NCBI GenBank assembly: GCA_900545915.1
Contig: URAV01000001.1
Span: 147,373-211,372 of the forward strand
Direction: 5' to 3'
Length of the DNA stretch: 64,000 nucleotides
Origin: an uncultured Porphyromonadaceae bacterium
GTDB lineage: Bacteria > Bacteroidota > Bacteroidia > Bacteroidales > Coprobacteraceae
This document shows, one piece after another, positions 9,926-18,840 of the stretch. Within the stretch, counting starts at the first letter, position 1. Each line of letters opens with the position of its first letter. The translations under genes were made by a program, and so were the position numbers. The notes beneath the pieces were generated by a model, which was given only the letters and a program-made list of their open reading frames with translations, was not told where the DNA came from and ran no database searches.

Positions 9926-12178
9926 ATGAGAAACATTTTCCTACCGATCTTATTTATTTTCTTTTTTTCATATAGCATATATGCAAAAAAGTCTCCTGTC
10001 GATTATGTGAACCCTTATATAGGCAACATCAGCCATTTGCTGAAACCGACCTATCCTACCGTACATCTGCCGAACGGAATGCTGCGCATATATCCTCAAC
10101 GAGGAGACCATACAGAAAGCCATATTCACGGACTTCCGATAATCGTAGTCAATCACCGGGAAAACTGTTGTTTTAATTTATCTGCATTTCAAGGGAATGA
10201 GTCTCAACTGTCTCCCGTTATCAGAACAGATTATGACAATGAACAGATTATGCCTTATTATTACAAATCGGATATCGACAACCAACAGATAAAAGCCGAA
10301 TTTACCCCTACATACAGGGCTGCGATCTATCGATTGACATATACTCAAAATAAACCGGGATATCTTATTCTAAATTCCGGAAACGGAGAAATGGAAATCG
10401 ATGGAAACTCAATCAAGGGATACCAAAATACATGGGGAAATACCCGAGTATACATCTATCTCGAAACTGATATTATACCTTCAAAATCAGGGATATTGAA
10501 AGATAAAAAAATAAACACTGCACAAACCAAAACCTCCGGAGACAATTCTTGTGCCGTTTTTTGTTTTGACGGTCAAAAACAAATAAATGCCAAATACGGA
10601 ATTTCGTTTATCAGTATAGAACAAGCAAAGAAAAACTTACAAAATGAAATACCCGATTTCAATTTCGACAAGGCAAAAAACAACGGACGCAAAATATGGA
10701 ACGAAGCTTTAGGGAAAATCGAAGTAAAAGGTGGAACTGAAAATGATAAAACCGTTTTTTACACCTCTTTGTACCGTTGTTATGAACGTCCGGTAAATAT
10801 CAGTGAAGACGGTTACTATTACTGTGCATCCGACCGGAAAGTACACAAGGACGATGGCCATGCCTACTATACGGACGATTGGTTATGGGATACCTACCGG
10901 GCAACGCATCCGCTGCGCATATTGATCGATGCAGATGTCGAAAACGATATTCTCGTTTCATTTATCCGGGCTGCAGAATTATCGGAAAAGCAATGGTTTC
11001 CGACCTTCCCGGCGATAACCGGAGATTCACGCAGGATGAACTGCAACCACGGTGTCGCAACAATTGCCGATGCATGGGAAAAAGGACTTTGGAATTTTGA
11101 TCTGGAGAAAGCATACGAATACACTCGTAGAGGAATAGAAGAAAAAACTCTTGCACCATGGTCTTCGGGAGATGTCGGATGGCTCGACCGTTTTTACAAA
11201 GAAAACGGATATATCCCGGCTTTAGCCCCGGGAGAAAAAGAAACAGTCCCCGAAGTAAACGGTTTTGAGAAACGCCAACCGATCCCCGTCACTTTGGGAA
11301 CGGCTTACGACCAATGGTGCTTGTCGCGAATAGCCGCGGCCTTAAACAAAAAAGAGGAATCGGAATATTATCTGAAATGTTCTTATAATTACCGCAATGT
11401 TTTTAATCCTCAAACGTCGTTCTTTCATCCGAAAGATAAAAACGGGAATTTCATAGAACCGTTCGATTATCGTTTTTCAGGAGGTATAGGTGCACGAGAT
11501 TATTATGCAGAAAACAACGGATGGACATATCGCTGGGATGTACAACATAATATTGGAGATTTGGTGAATTTAATGGGTGGTGCCGAAAAATTTTCAGAAA
11601 ATCTCGATCAAACATTCAGTGAATGGTTAGGTCGCAATAAATATGAATTCTACGCCCAATTACCCGATCAAACAGGGAATGTCGGACAATTTTCCATGGC
11701 AAATGAACCTTCTCTACACATTCCTTACTTATATAATTATGTAGGTAAACCATGGAAAACACAAAAAAGAATCAGAGACCTCGTACATCAATGGTTCAGA
11801 AACGATGTGATGGGTGTTCCCGGAGACGAAGACGGAGGCGGACTTTCCTCTTTCGTGGTTTTTTCTATGATGGGCTTTTATCCGGTTACTCCGGGATCTC
11901 CATCTTATAATATCGGAAGCCCGTTCTTCAATGAAATAAAAATAAAATTAAGCAACGGAAAAACATTTCGAATCATCGGAAAGCACTGCTCTGAAGAAAA
12001 TAAATATATACAGTCTGCAAAATTGAACGGCAAAGAATGGGAAAAACCTTGGTTTTCTCACGATGATATAAAAGACGGAGGAAAACTAGAATTTGTAATG
12101 GGAAACAAACGTAATACCGAGTGGGGTAGTGATATGAACAACGTTCCTCCATCGGCACTCCCCTATCCGCAAGATTAA
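9926..12178 (+). CDS. GH92 alpha-mannosidase family protein
   Basis: This 750-residue secreted enzyme has a signal peptide at about 1-21 (FFSYSIYAKK). The GH92 N-terminal beta domain starts with VDYVNPYIGN, and the (alpha/alpha)6 catalytic domain shows family hallmarks: DDWLWDTYRATHPL, MNCNHGVATIADAW, NGWTYRWDVQHNIGDLVNLMGG and GVPGDEDGGGLSSFVVFSMM. Family GH92 consists of calcium-dependent exo-acting alpha-mannosidases that invert configuration and remove mannose from N-glycans, fungal mannan or mannosyl side chains. The linkage cut cannot be read from sequence. It begins the enzyme block of the PUL, 31 bp before the first GH30. Confidence 0.93.
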   Translation: MRNIFLPILFIFFFSYSIYAKKSPVDYVNPYIGNISHLLKPTYPTVHLPNGMLRIYPQRGDHTESHIHGLPIIVVNHRENCCFNLSAFQGNESQLSPVIRTDYDNEQIMPYYYKSDIDNQQIKAEFTPTYRAAIYRLTYTQNKPGYLILNSGNGEMEIDGNSIKGYQNTWGNTRVYIYLETDIIPSKSGILKDKKINTAQTKTSGDNSCAVFCFDGQKQINAKYGISFISIEQAKKNLQNEIPDFNFDKAKNNGRKIWNEALGKIEVKGGTENDKTVFYTSLYRCYERPVNISEDGYYYCASDRKVHKDDGHAYYTDDWLWDTYRATHPLRILIDADVENDILVSFIRAAELSEKQWFPTFPAITGDSRRMNCNHGVATIADAWEKGLWNFDLEKAYEYTRRGIEEKTLAPWSSGDVGWLDRFYKENGYIPALAPGEKETVPEVNGFEKRQPIPVTLGTAYDQWCLSRIAAALNKKEESEYYLKCSYNYRNVFNPQTSFFHPKDKNGNFIEPFDYRFSGGIGARDYYAENNGWTYRWDVQHNIGDLVNLMGGAEKFSENLDQTFSEWLGRNKYEFYAQLPDQTGNVGQFSMANEPSLHIPYLYNYVGKPWKTQKRIRDLVHQWFRNDVMGVPGDEDGGGLSSFVVFSMMGFYPVTPGSPSYNIGSPFFNEIKIKLSNGKTFRIIGKHCSEENKYIQSAKLNGKEWEKPWFSHDDIKDGGKLEFVMGNKRNTEWGSDMNNVPPSALPYPQD

Positions 12179-12209
12179 ATTACCAAAATACATTATATAA
12201 TATATATTT

Positions 12210-13628
12210 ATGAAAACAGGAAAAAAATTCATCCCGATTTTATGCTGTATCAGCATTGCACATTTCTGTTCTGCGCAACAAATCGAATGGAAATACACAA
12301 CAAATACCGACCGATGGCAGAACGAACATAATGTAACCATTTCCAAAGCCCAAAATCAGGTTAAATATGATGTTCTGATCACCCCCTACAAAGAACAGGT
12401 AATCGATGGTTTCGGAGGGTGTTTCAACGAATTGGGTTGGGATGCACTTAATCTTCTCGATCCTCAAAAGAAACAGGAGGTACTGAACTCTCTATTCCAC
12501 CCTACTGAAGGAGTATGTTTTACTTACTGCCGGACACCCATAGGTGGAAATGATTTCTCCCGAAACTGGTATAGCCTGAATGATACGGAAGGTGATTTCA
12601 AAATGAAAAATTTCAGTATAGAACGAGATAAAGAAGCTCTTATCCCCTATTTAAAATCAGCATTAGCGATAAACCCGGACATGAAATTATGGGCTTGCCC
12701 TTGGAGTCCACCTACTTGGATGAAAACAACCCGTCACTATGCGACCAAGCCGGGTGATCATAATGACCTCAAAGACGAAAACCAAGTAGCGGCAGACGAT
12801 CACTTTATTCAAGAAAAGAAATACCTCGATGCTCATGCTCTTTACCTGTCGAAATATATCAAGGCTTATCGCAAAGAAGGAATAAATGTATCGATGTTAC
12901 AATTCCAAAACGAGCCTTATTCCCGTCAACAATGGCCGAATTGTCTGTGGACTCCCGAAGCAATGCGGAATTTCATAGCTAATCATTTAGGTCCGTTATT
13001 TAAAAAAGAACTCCCAAATGTAGAATTATGGCTCGGCACACTCAACTGTAACCGTATGGAAGACGTGAACCACATAATGAACGATCCTAAAGCCAGAAAA
13101 TATATTAAAGGTATCGGATTACAGTGGGAAGGTAAAGATATTATTGCTGAAATTCACAGAAAATATCCGAAAATAAGATTGATGCAAACCGAAAACGAAG
13201 CCGGAGGCGGAACTTTCGACTGGGGTGCGGCAGAACATACATTCGATTTGATCAGAAAATATATCGGTGGTGGAGCAAATGCCTATATGTACTGGAATAT
13301 GGTCTTACAGGATAAAGGGACGAGTACTTGGGGATGGAGTCAGAATGCGATGATCGTTATCGATTCCAAAACGAAACAGATCAATTACACTCCTGAATTT
13401 TATGTTATGAAACATCTCAGCCATTATGTAAAACCCGGAGATCACAAACTGAAAACATTGGGGCAGGATGAAAACTTATTAGCTTTCAGAAATAAAGAAG
13501 GAAAAACAATAATTCTCGTTGCCAATAAAGAAGACAAAATCAAAAATATGACGGTTTCAATCAACGGGAACGTATTGAATCTAAGTCTCAAACCGAAATC
13601 TTTCAATACTTTATCTATAAAACTCTAA
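12210..13628 (+). CDS. GH30 glycoside hydrolase, copy 1 (endo-beta-1,6-glucanase/beta-glucosidase type)
   Basis: This 472-residue protein has a signal peptide (about 1-22, ending HFCSAQ). The TIM barrel carries FGGCFNELGWDAL, WACPWSPPTWMKT and QFQNEP with Glu235 as acid/base. TENEAGGG (327-334) holds the expected nucleophile, and a short beta domain ends the protein. GH30 enzymes with this layout include bacterial endo-beta-1,6-glucanases of subfamily 3, beta-glucosidases and beta-xylosidases. It is separated by only 10 bp from a second GH30 of nearly equal length, an old tandem duplication. With GH3 downstream, the set recalls beta-1,6-glucan PULs; the subfamily is inference. Confidence 0.92.
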   Translation: MKTGKKFIPILCCISIAHFCSAQQIEWKYTTNTDRWQNEHNVTISKAQNQVKYDVLITPYKEQVIDGFGGCFNELGWDALNLLDPQKKQEVLNSLFHPTEGVCFTYCRTPIGGNDFSRNWYSLNDTEGDFKMKNFSIERDKEALIPYLKSALAINPDMKLWACPWSPPTWMKTTRHYATKPGDHNDLKDENQVAADDHFIQEKKYLDAHALYLSKYIKAYRKEGINVSMLQFQNEPYSRQQWPNCLWTPEAMRNFIANHLGPLFKKELPNVELWLGTLNCNRMEDVNHIMNDPKARKYIKGIGLQWEGKDIIAEIHRKYPKIRLMQTENEAGGGTFDWGAAEHTFDLIRKYIGGGANAYMYWNMVLQDKGTSTWGWSQNAMIVIDSKTKQINYTPEFYVMKHLSHYVKPGDHKLKTLGQDENLLAFRNKEGKTIILVANKEDKIKNMTVSINGNVLNLSLKPKSFNTLSIKL

Positions 13629-13638
13629 AAAAACGATT

Positions 13639-15060
13639 ATGAACATTAAATCAATATCCACAGCATTTTTATCGGTCATTTTCTGTGCCGGAATTTCTGC
13701 TCAAAAAGTTGAATGGAAATACTCTACTCAAGATAATTATTGGAAAAACGGAAAGGGAATAAAATGGTCGGATACTCCGGAACAAACAGGAGAAATTATC
13801 CGCATATCAGATGAAAAAGCACAATATATAGATGGCTTGGGGGGGACATTCAATGAGCTCGGATGGGATGCTCTATGTACTCTTCCCGAAGAAAAAAAGA
13901 ATGAAATTCTTTATAATTTATTCAGCCCGCAAGAATCCAACTATACTTACTGCAGAATGCCGATAGGAGCAAGCGATTTCGCCATGAATTTCTACTCACT
14001 CAACGATGTTGCCGATGACTTCGATATGATCAATTTCAGTATCGACAGAGACAGGCATATATTGATGCGTTATATTAAAGAAGCTCAAAAAATACATCCG
14101 GGACTGAAAATTTGGGCATCACCTTGGTGCCCGCCAGCATGGATGAAAACTAATAATCACTATGCCAGCGAATATGATAACAGTCCTGTCAATCATAACG
14201 GATTGCCGCAAAAAAGAGCACTGGAACTTCCTACTACCGGATTTAAGATGCAACCGGGATATTTAGATGCCTACGCTCTCTATTTCACCAAATTCGTTCA
14301 AGCTTATGAGAAAGAAGGTATCAAAATCGAAGCTATTAATATTCAAAACGAGCCCTGTTCTACTCAAAAATACGCCAGTTGTACTTGGCGTCCCGAAGAT
14401 ATGGCATACTTCATCGGTAAGTTCTTAGGTCCGAAATTCGAAAAAGAAAACATTCAAACCGAAATCTTTTTCGGAACGATCAACCGGGACAATCCTCAAT
14501 ACACTAAAACGGCTCTCGATGATCCTATTGCATCAAAATATATCAAAGGAGTAGGATTTCAATGGGACGGAAAAGGAGCAATACCGACTATACACAAAGA
14601 ATATCCACATCTGAAAATGATGCATACCGAGGCTGAATGCGGCAACGGATCGAATGACTGGGGCGCAGCAGAACATACGTGGTGGCAAATCAGTCATTAT
14701 TTAAGAAACGGAGCTCGGGTATTTACCTACTGGAACATGATACTCGACCAAAACGGAATAAGCCCGTGGGGATGGAAACAAAACTCGCTGATTACTATCA
14801 ATACCGAGAACGGAGATGTCATCTATCATCCTGAATTCTATTTGATGAAGCATTTGTGTCATTATATCGTTCCCGGAGCTTATCGATTGCAAACTCGGGA
14901 CAATCAAGAAAATATTCTCGCTTTTGAAAATCCTGACGGAAAAATCACGGTATTAATCGTAAACCGAGACAATCAGGAAAAGAACATTTCTCTCTCACTC
15001 AAAGGGAAATATCTCAATCTAAAAGTAAGCCCGAAATCTTTCAATACATTAAATCTATAA
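13639..15060 (+). CDS. GH30 glycoside hydrolase, copy 2
   Basis: This 473-residue paralogue of the preceding gene has a signal peptide ending near FCAGISAQ, then FNELGWDAL, WASPWCPPAWMKT, NIQNEP (Glu238 acid/base) and TEAECGNG (330-337, nucleophile region). The C-terminal beta domain ends in the same SPKSFNTL motif as copy 1. It differs by an insertion after HYASEYDNS (residues about 175-205), near the active-site rim, so its substrate may differ. It lies 10 bp after copy 1 and 12 bp before GH3, which implies co-transcription. Both key glutamates are present, so both copies look active. Confidence 0.92.
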   Translation: MNIKSISTAFLSVIFCAGISAQKVEWKYSTQDNYWKNGKGIKWSDTPEQTGEIIRISDEKAQYIDGLGGTFNELGWDALCTLPEEKKNEILYNLFSPQESNYTYCRMPIGASDFAMNFYSLNDVADDFDMINFSIDRDRHILMRYIKEAQKIHPGLKIWASPWCPPAWMKTNNHYASEYDNSPVNHNGLPQKRALELPTTGFKMQPGYLDAYALYFTKFVQAYEKEGIKIEAINIQNEPCSTQKYASCTWRPEDMAYFIGKFLGPKFEKENIQTEIFFGTINRDNPQYTKTALDDPIASKYIKGVGFQWDGKGAIPTIHKEYPHLKMMHTEAECGNGSNDWGAAEHTWWQISHYLRNGARVFTYWNMILDQNGISPWGWKQNSLITINTENGDVIYHPEFYLMKHLCHYIVPGAYRLQTRDNQENILAFENPDGKITVLIVNRDNQEKNISLSLKGKYLNLKVSPKSFNTLNL

Positions 15061-15072
15061 TCCCACCTGCTT

Positions 15073-17640
15073 ATGACAAAAAAAATGAATTTAATGCGAA
15101 AAGCACTGTCTGGAGTCGGTTTATTCATGGCTTTAACACTTCATGCCCAAAACGAACAACCGTTATACAAGGACATGGATGCTCCTATTCATGACAGAGT
15201 TATGGATCTCCTTTCCAGAATGACAGTCGAAGAGAAAGTATCGTTAATGATACACAATGCTCCGGGAATTCCTCGATTAGAGATAGACAAATATTATCAT
15301 GGCAATGAAGCGTTGCATGGAATCGTTCGTCCCGGCAAATTTACCGTATTCCCTCAAGCAATCGGTATGGCAGCCTCATGGAATCCCGAACTGATATATA
15401 AAATATCGACTGCCATCTCTGATGAAGCTCGAGGAAAATGGAATGCATTAGGATTAGGGAAAAAACAACTCGACGGTTCGAGCGACCTGCTCTCGTTCTG
15501 GTCTCCTACGGTAAATATGGCTCGCGATCCCCGCTGGGGACGTACACCTGAAACTTATGGAGAAGATCCCCATTTAACAGGAACTCTCGGATGCGCTTTC
15601 GTAAAAGGGCTGCAAGGAAATCACCCCAAATATCTGAAAGCCGTAGCTACACCCAAACATTTTGCGGTAAATAACGAAGAGCATAATAGATCACGCTGTA
15701 ACGCCATAGTGTCGGAACGTGACTTGCGGGAATATTATCTTCCCTCATTTGAGAAATGTATCGTAGAAGGTAAAGCTCAATCGATTATGACTGCCTATAA
15801 TGCTGTCAACGGAATCCCTTGCACGGTAAATACCTACCTGATGAAAAAAGTCCTCCGTCAAGACTGGGGATTTCAAGGTTATATAGTAACTGACTGCAGT
15901 GCTCCTGCATGGATGGTCACTCATCACAAATACGTAAAAGATTATGAAACGGCTGCTGTACTGATGGCTAAAGCCGGATCGGATATGGAGTGTGCCGATA
16001 ATGTATATACACAGCCGTTATTGAATGCATATTATAACTATCGAGTAAGTGATGCCGACATCGACTCCATTGCTTATCATTTGCTTCGAGGACGTATGCT
16101 ACTCGGACTATTCGATGATCCGGAACAAAACCCTTACAACAAGATAAGCCCCGAAAAAGTCGGATGTAAAGAGCATCAAGAATTAGCTCTCGAAACAGCT
16201 CGACAGAGTCTCGTGTTGCTGAAAAACGAAAATAACTTCTTACCGATCAATCCGAAAAAAATCAAATCGATCGCCGTGGTAGGGATCAATGCCGATCGTT
16301 GCGAATTCGGTGATTATAGCGGAACGCCGGTTAACGAGTCTGTAACGGTACTCGAAGGAATAAAAAGACTGGTAGGAGATCAGGTGAAAGTGGTACATGC
16401 GCCATGGGTATCCAGTGCGACAGGTTATGAACCTATTAATAAAAGTTTCTTCCCGAACGGATTAAAAGCCGAATATTTCAATAATAAAAATCTGGAAGGA
16501 ACTCCGGCTGTCCGCACTGAAGAAGAGTTATACTATGACCCGGTAAACAGACCGCCAGATCCGTTTCTTCCGAAAGCTCCGATGTCGGCAAGATGGACAG
16601 GGGATCTGCTCCCGACCGTCTCAGGGGAATACCTGCTTACTCTAAAAACCGATGACGGCTGCCGTCTATATTTAGATGACAAAAAACTGATCGATTCTTG
16701 GGTAGATCGTCCTGCCACAGATGATAAGGTGTTGGTAAACCTCGAAGCCGGAAAAAGATATAAAATCAAAGTCGAATATTTCGACGGCGGAGGCGATTGT
16801 TTTGCCCGTCTTTATTGGAAAGCTCCCGACCTCGATAGCCGTGACCGTATAGATATGTTTGGCGAAGCGGGCAAAGCAGCTAAAGAGTGTGACGTCACTG
16901 TGGCCGTATTGGGTATAGATAAATCTATCGAACGAGAAGGTCAAGATCGATATACGCTCGAATTACCGGCTGATCAACAAGAATTTATCCGGGAAATATA
17001 TAGGATAAACCCCAAGACAGTAGTCGTACTGGTTGCCGGAAGCTCTATCGCAATCAACTGGATAGATGAAAATATTCCTGCAATTATCGATGCTTGGTAT
17101 CCCGGAGAACAAGGAGGAACAGCCGTTGCCGAAGCCTTGTTCGGGAAATATAACCCGGGCGGACGCTTGCCGTTGACTTTCTATAATTCGATGGACGAAT
17201 TGCCTCCATTCGATGACTACGCCATCAAAAAAGGCCGCACTTATCAATACTTTACCGGTAAACCGCTATATGAATTCGGATATGGACTCAGCTATACCAA
17301 ATTTAATTACAGAAAACTGAATATTGCATCAAAACAGGACACGATCAACGTGCAGTTCTCAATCTCGAATACCGGTAAATACGATGGGGACGAAGTCGCT
17401 CAAGTATATGTGCAATATCCCGAGACCGGAACATACATGCCGATCAAGCAATTGAAAGGTTTTAAAAGGGTTCATGTCAAAAAAGGACAGACTAAAAATA
17501 TATCTATCTCAATCCCGAAAAAAGATCTTCGCTATTGGGATGAAAAAACGAGAAAGTTTGTAACGCCTTCCGGCAGTTATATTTTCCAAGTAGGAAGTTC
17601 TTCTCAGAAAATTAATTTACAACAAACTTTTGCTCTGTAA
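15073..17640 (+). CDS. GH3 beta-glycosidase with PA14 insert (PUL copy)
   Basis: This 855-residue secreted enzyme has a signal peptide (about 1-26). The N-terminal GH3 barrel contains YYHGNEALHGIV, WSPTVNMARDPRWGR and VTDCSAP, where Asp274 is the expected nucleophile. The alpha/beta sandwich begins near LLKNENNFLPI. A PA14 carbohydrate-binding module is inserted at about 460-600 (LKAEYFNN, DDGCRLYLDDK, FARLYWKAPD). The fibronectin-III-like domain follows GYGLSYTKFNY. GH3 enzymes with PA14 hydrolyse terminal beta-glucosides or beta-xylosides. A close paralogue lies at 29822-32374 on the other strand. It is the fourth enzyme in the row and a 14-bp stem-loop follows its stop codon. Confidence 0.94.
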   Translation: MTKKMNLMRKALSGVGLFMALTLHAQNEQPLYKDMDAPIHDRVMDLLSRMTVEEKVSLMIHNAPGIPRLEIDKYYHGNEALHGIVRPGKFTVFPQAIGMAASWNPELIYKISTAISDEARGKWNALGLGKKQLDGSSDLLSFWSPTVNMARDPRWGRTPETYGEDPHLTGTLGCAFVKGLQGNHPKYLKAVATPKHFAVNNEEHNRSRCNAIVSERDLREYYLPSFEKCIVEGKAQSIMTAYNAVNGIPCTVNTYLMKKVLRQDWGFQGYIVTDCSAPAWMVTHHKYVKDYETAAVLMAKAGSDMECADNVYTQPLLNAYYNYRVSDADIDSIAYHLLRGRMLLGLFDDPEQNPYNKISPEKVGCKEHQELALETARQSLVLLKNENNFLPINPKKIKSIAVVGINADRCEFGDYSGTPVNESVTVLEGIKRLVGDQVKVVHAPWVSSATGYEPINKSFFPNGLKAEYFNNKNLEGTPAVRTEEELYYDPVNRPPDPFLPKAPMSARWTGDLLPTVSGEYLLTLKTDDGCRLYLDDKKLIDSWVDRPATDDKVLVNLEAGKRYKIKVEYFDGGGDCFARLYWKAPDLDSRDRIDMFGEAGKAAKECDVTVAVLGIDKSIEREGQDRYTLELPADQQEFIREIYRINPKTVVVLVAGSSIAINWIDENIPAIIDAWYPGEQGGTAVAEALFGKYNPGGRLPLTFYNSMDELPPFDDYAIKKGRTYQYFTGKPLYEFGYGLSYTKFNYRKLNIASKQDTINVQFSISNTGKYDGDEVAQVYVQYPETGTYMPIKQLKGFKRVHVKKGQTKNISISIPKKDLRYWDEKTRKFVTPSGSYIFQVGSSSQKINLQQTFAL

Positions 17641-17649
17641 ATGTTACTT

Positions 17650-17685
17650 TATCGTTATCAGGTGCACACATACCTGATAACGATA
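17650..17685 (+). terminator. Stem-loop between GH3 and GH43 genes
   Basis: A perfect 14-bp stem (17650-17663 with 17672-17685, arm TATCGTTATCAGGT) encloses an 8-base loop just after the GH3 stop. No T-run follows, so it may be an mRNA-stabilising or processing hairpin, or a weak terminator. Confidence 0.5.
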
Positions 17686-17725
17686 GACCGAAGCACTGTA
17701 TAATACAAACTAAAACACAATTATC

Positions 17726-18724
17726 ATGAGAAAAAAACTGTTATTCATATCATTACTTATAACAGCGATAATAGGAACATCGGTTTCCACTGTTTCTGGA
17801 GCAAATGCTAAAAAGAAGAAAAAGGGAACACCGGTGACTTTAGGTCCGAATCCCTTTATTACACACATGTTCACAGCAGACCCGTCAGCCCATGTATGGA
17901 AAGACGGACGCTTATACGTTTACCCCTCTCACGATGTAGATCCTCCTCGCGGATGTGACCTGATGGATCGTTACCACGTCTTTTCTACCGATGATATGGT
18001 AAACTGGAAAGATCACGGAGAGATACTGAATTCGAGTCAAGTTCCTTGGGGACGTACTGAAGGTGGTTTTATGTGGGCTCCCGACTGTGCATATAAGGAT
18101 GGTACATATTACTTCTATTTCCCCCACCCGAGCAGTTCAGATGTGCACTGTTCCTGGAAAGTCGGAATCGCGACAAGCAAGTATCCGGCAAAGGACTTCA
18201 AAGTACAGGGATATATAAAAGGTATCGATGATGCTTGCGGAATGATCGACCCGTGTGTATTTGTTGACGATGACGGACAAGCGTATCTTTATCACGGCGG
18301 TTGCGGAAGAATTATCGGTGCCAAAATGAAAGACAATATGATGGAACTAGCGGAAAAACCGCGTAGCATGGAAGGTTTGAAAGATTTCCATGAAGGAGCC
18401 TGGGTACATAAAAGAAACGGAATTTATTATCTGATGTATTCCGACAATGTTCCCCATCCCGAAGGAAACCGGCTGGTTTATGCTACCAGTACAAATCCAT
18501 TAGGGCCATGGACCTACCAAGGTGTAATTCTGGAAGCAACAAGTTCAGGTACAAGTCACGGATCTATCGTAGAATACAAAGGCGAATGGTTTCTCTTTTA
18601 TCATAACAGCGATCTTTCCGGTGGAAAACACGAATTACGTTCTATTTGCGTAGACAAACTATATTACAATCCCGATGGAACCATCCAATTAGTAAAACAA
18701 ACCAAAGGTACTCCTAAAAAATAA
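17726..18724 (+). CDS. GH43 family glycosidase
   Basis: This 332-residue secreted protein has a signal peptide (about 1-25) followed by a lysine run. The five-bladed propeller of GH43 is recognised by its three acids: Asp52 in FTADPSA (base), Asp175 in MIDPCVF (pKa modulator) and Glu223 in FHEGAWV (acid). It is a single-domain form with no C-terminal beta-sandwich. GH43 members act as arabinofuranosidases, xylosidases or galactofuranosidases with inversion; the subfamily cannot be assigned by eye. It closes the PUL enzyme block and is followed by a strong terminator. Confidence 0.92.
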   Translation: MRKKLLFISLLITAIIGTSVSTVSGANAKKKKKGTPVTLGPNPFITHMFTADPSAHVWKDGRLYVYPSHDVDPPRGCDLMDRYHVFSTDDMVNWKDHGEILNSSQVPWGRTEGGFMWAPDCAYKDGTYYFYFPHPSSSDVHCSWKVGIATSKYPAKDFKVQGYIKGIDDACGMIDPCVFVDDDGQAYLYHGGCGRIIGAKMKDNMMELAEKPRSMEGLKDFHEGAWVHKRNGIYYLMYSDNVPHPEGNRLVYATSTNPLGPWTYQGVILEATSSGTSHGSIVEYKGEWFLFYHNSDLSGGKHELRSICVDKLYYNPDGTIQLVKQTKGTPKK

Positions 18725-18774
18725 TAGGATTCAATACGAATAAAATAACAAAAATTACACTCACTATCATTTTT

Positions 18775-18815
18775 AAATACCGGATATTTTCCTAAATAGG
18801 ATATATCCGGTATTT
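18775..18815 (+). terminator. Terminator after PUL 1, bidirectional
   Basis: A 13-bp perfect stem (18775-18787 with 18803-18815, arm AAATACCGGATAT) has an inner TCCTA/TAGGA extension in the loop and ends in TTTT. It lies between the convergent GH43 and pepD genes and can serve both. Confidence 0.75.
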
Positions 18816-18820
18816 TCATC

Positions 18821-18840
18821 AGAGTCTATCTAAATTTTGC
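18821..18840. repeat. Fragment of the dispersed AAGAGCCTG repeat at the pepD stop
   Basis: AGAGTCTATCTAAATTTTGC matches the first 20 bases of the dispersed repeat (61252-61271) with two changes. It touches the pepD stop codon (18842-18840). No right-hand end is seen, so it is a remnant. Confidence 0.55.
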
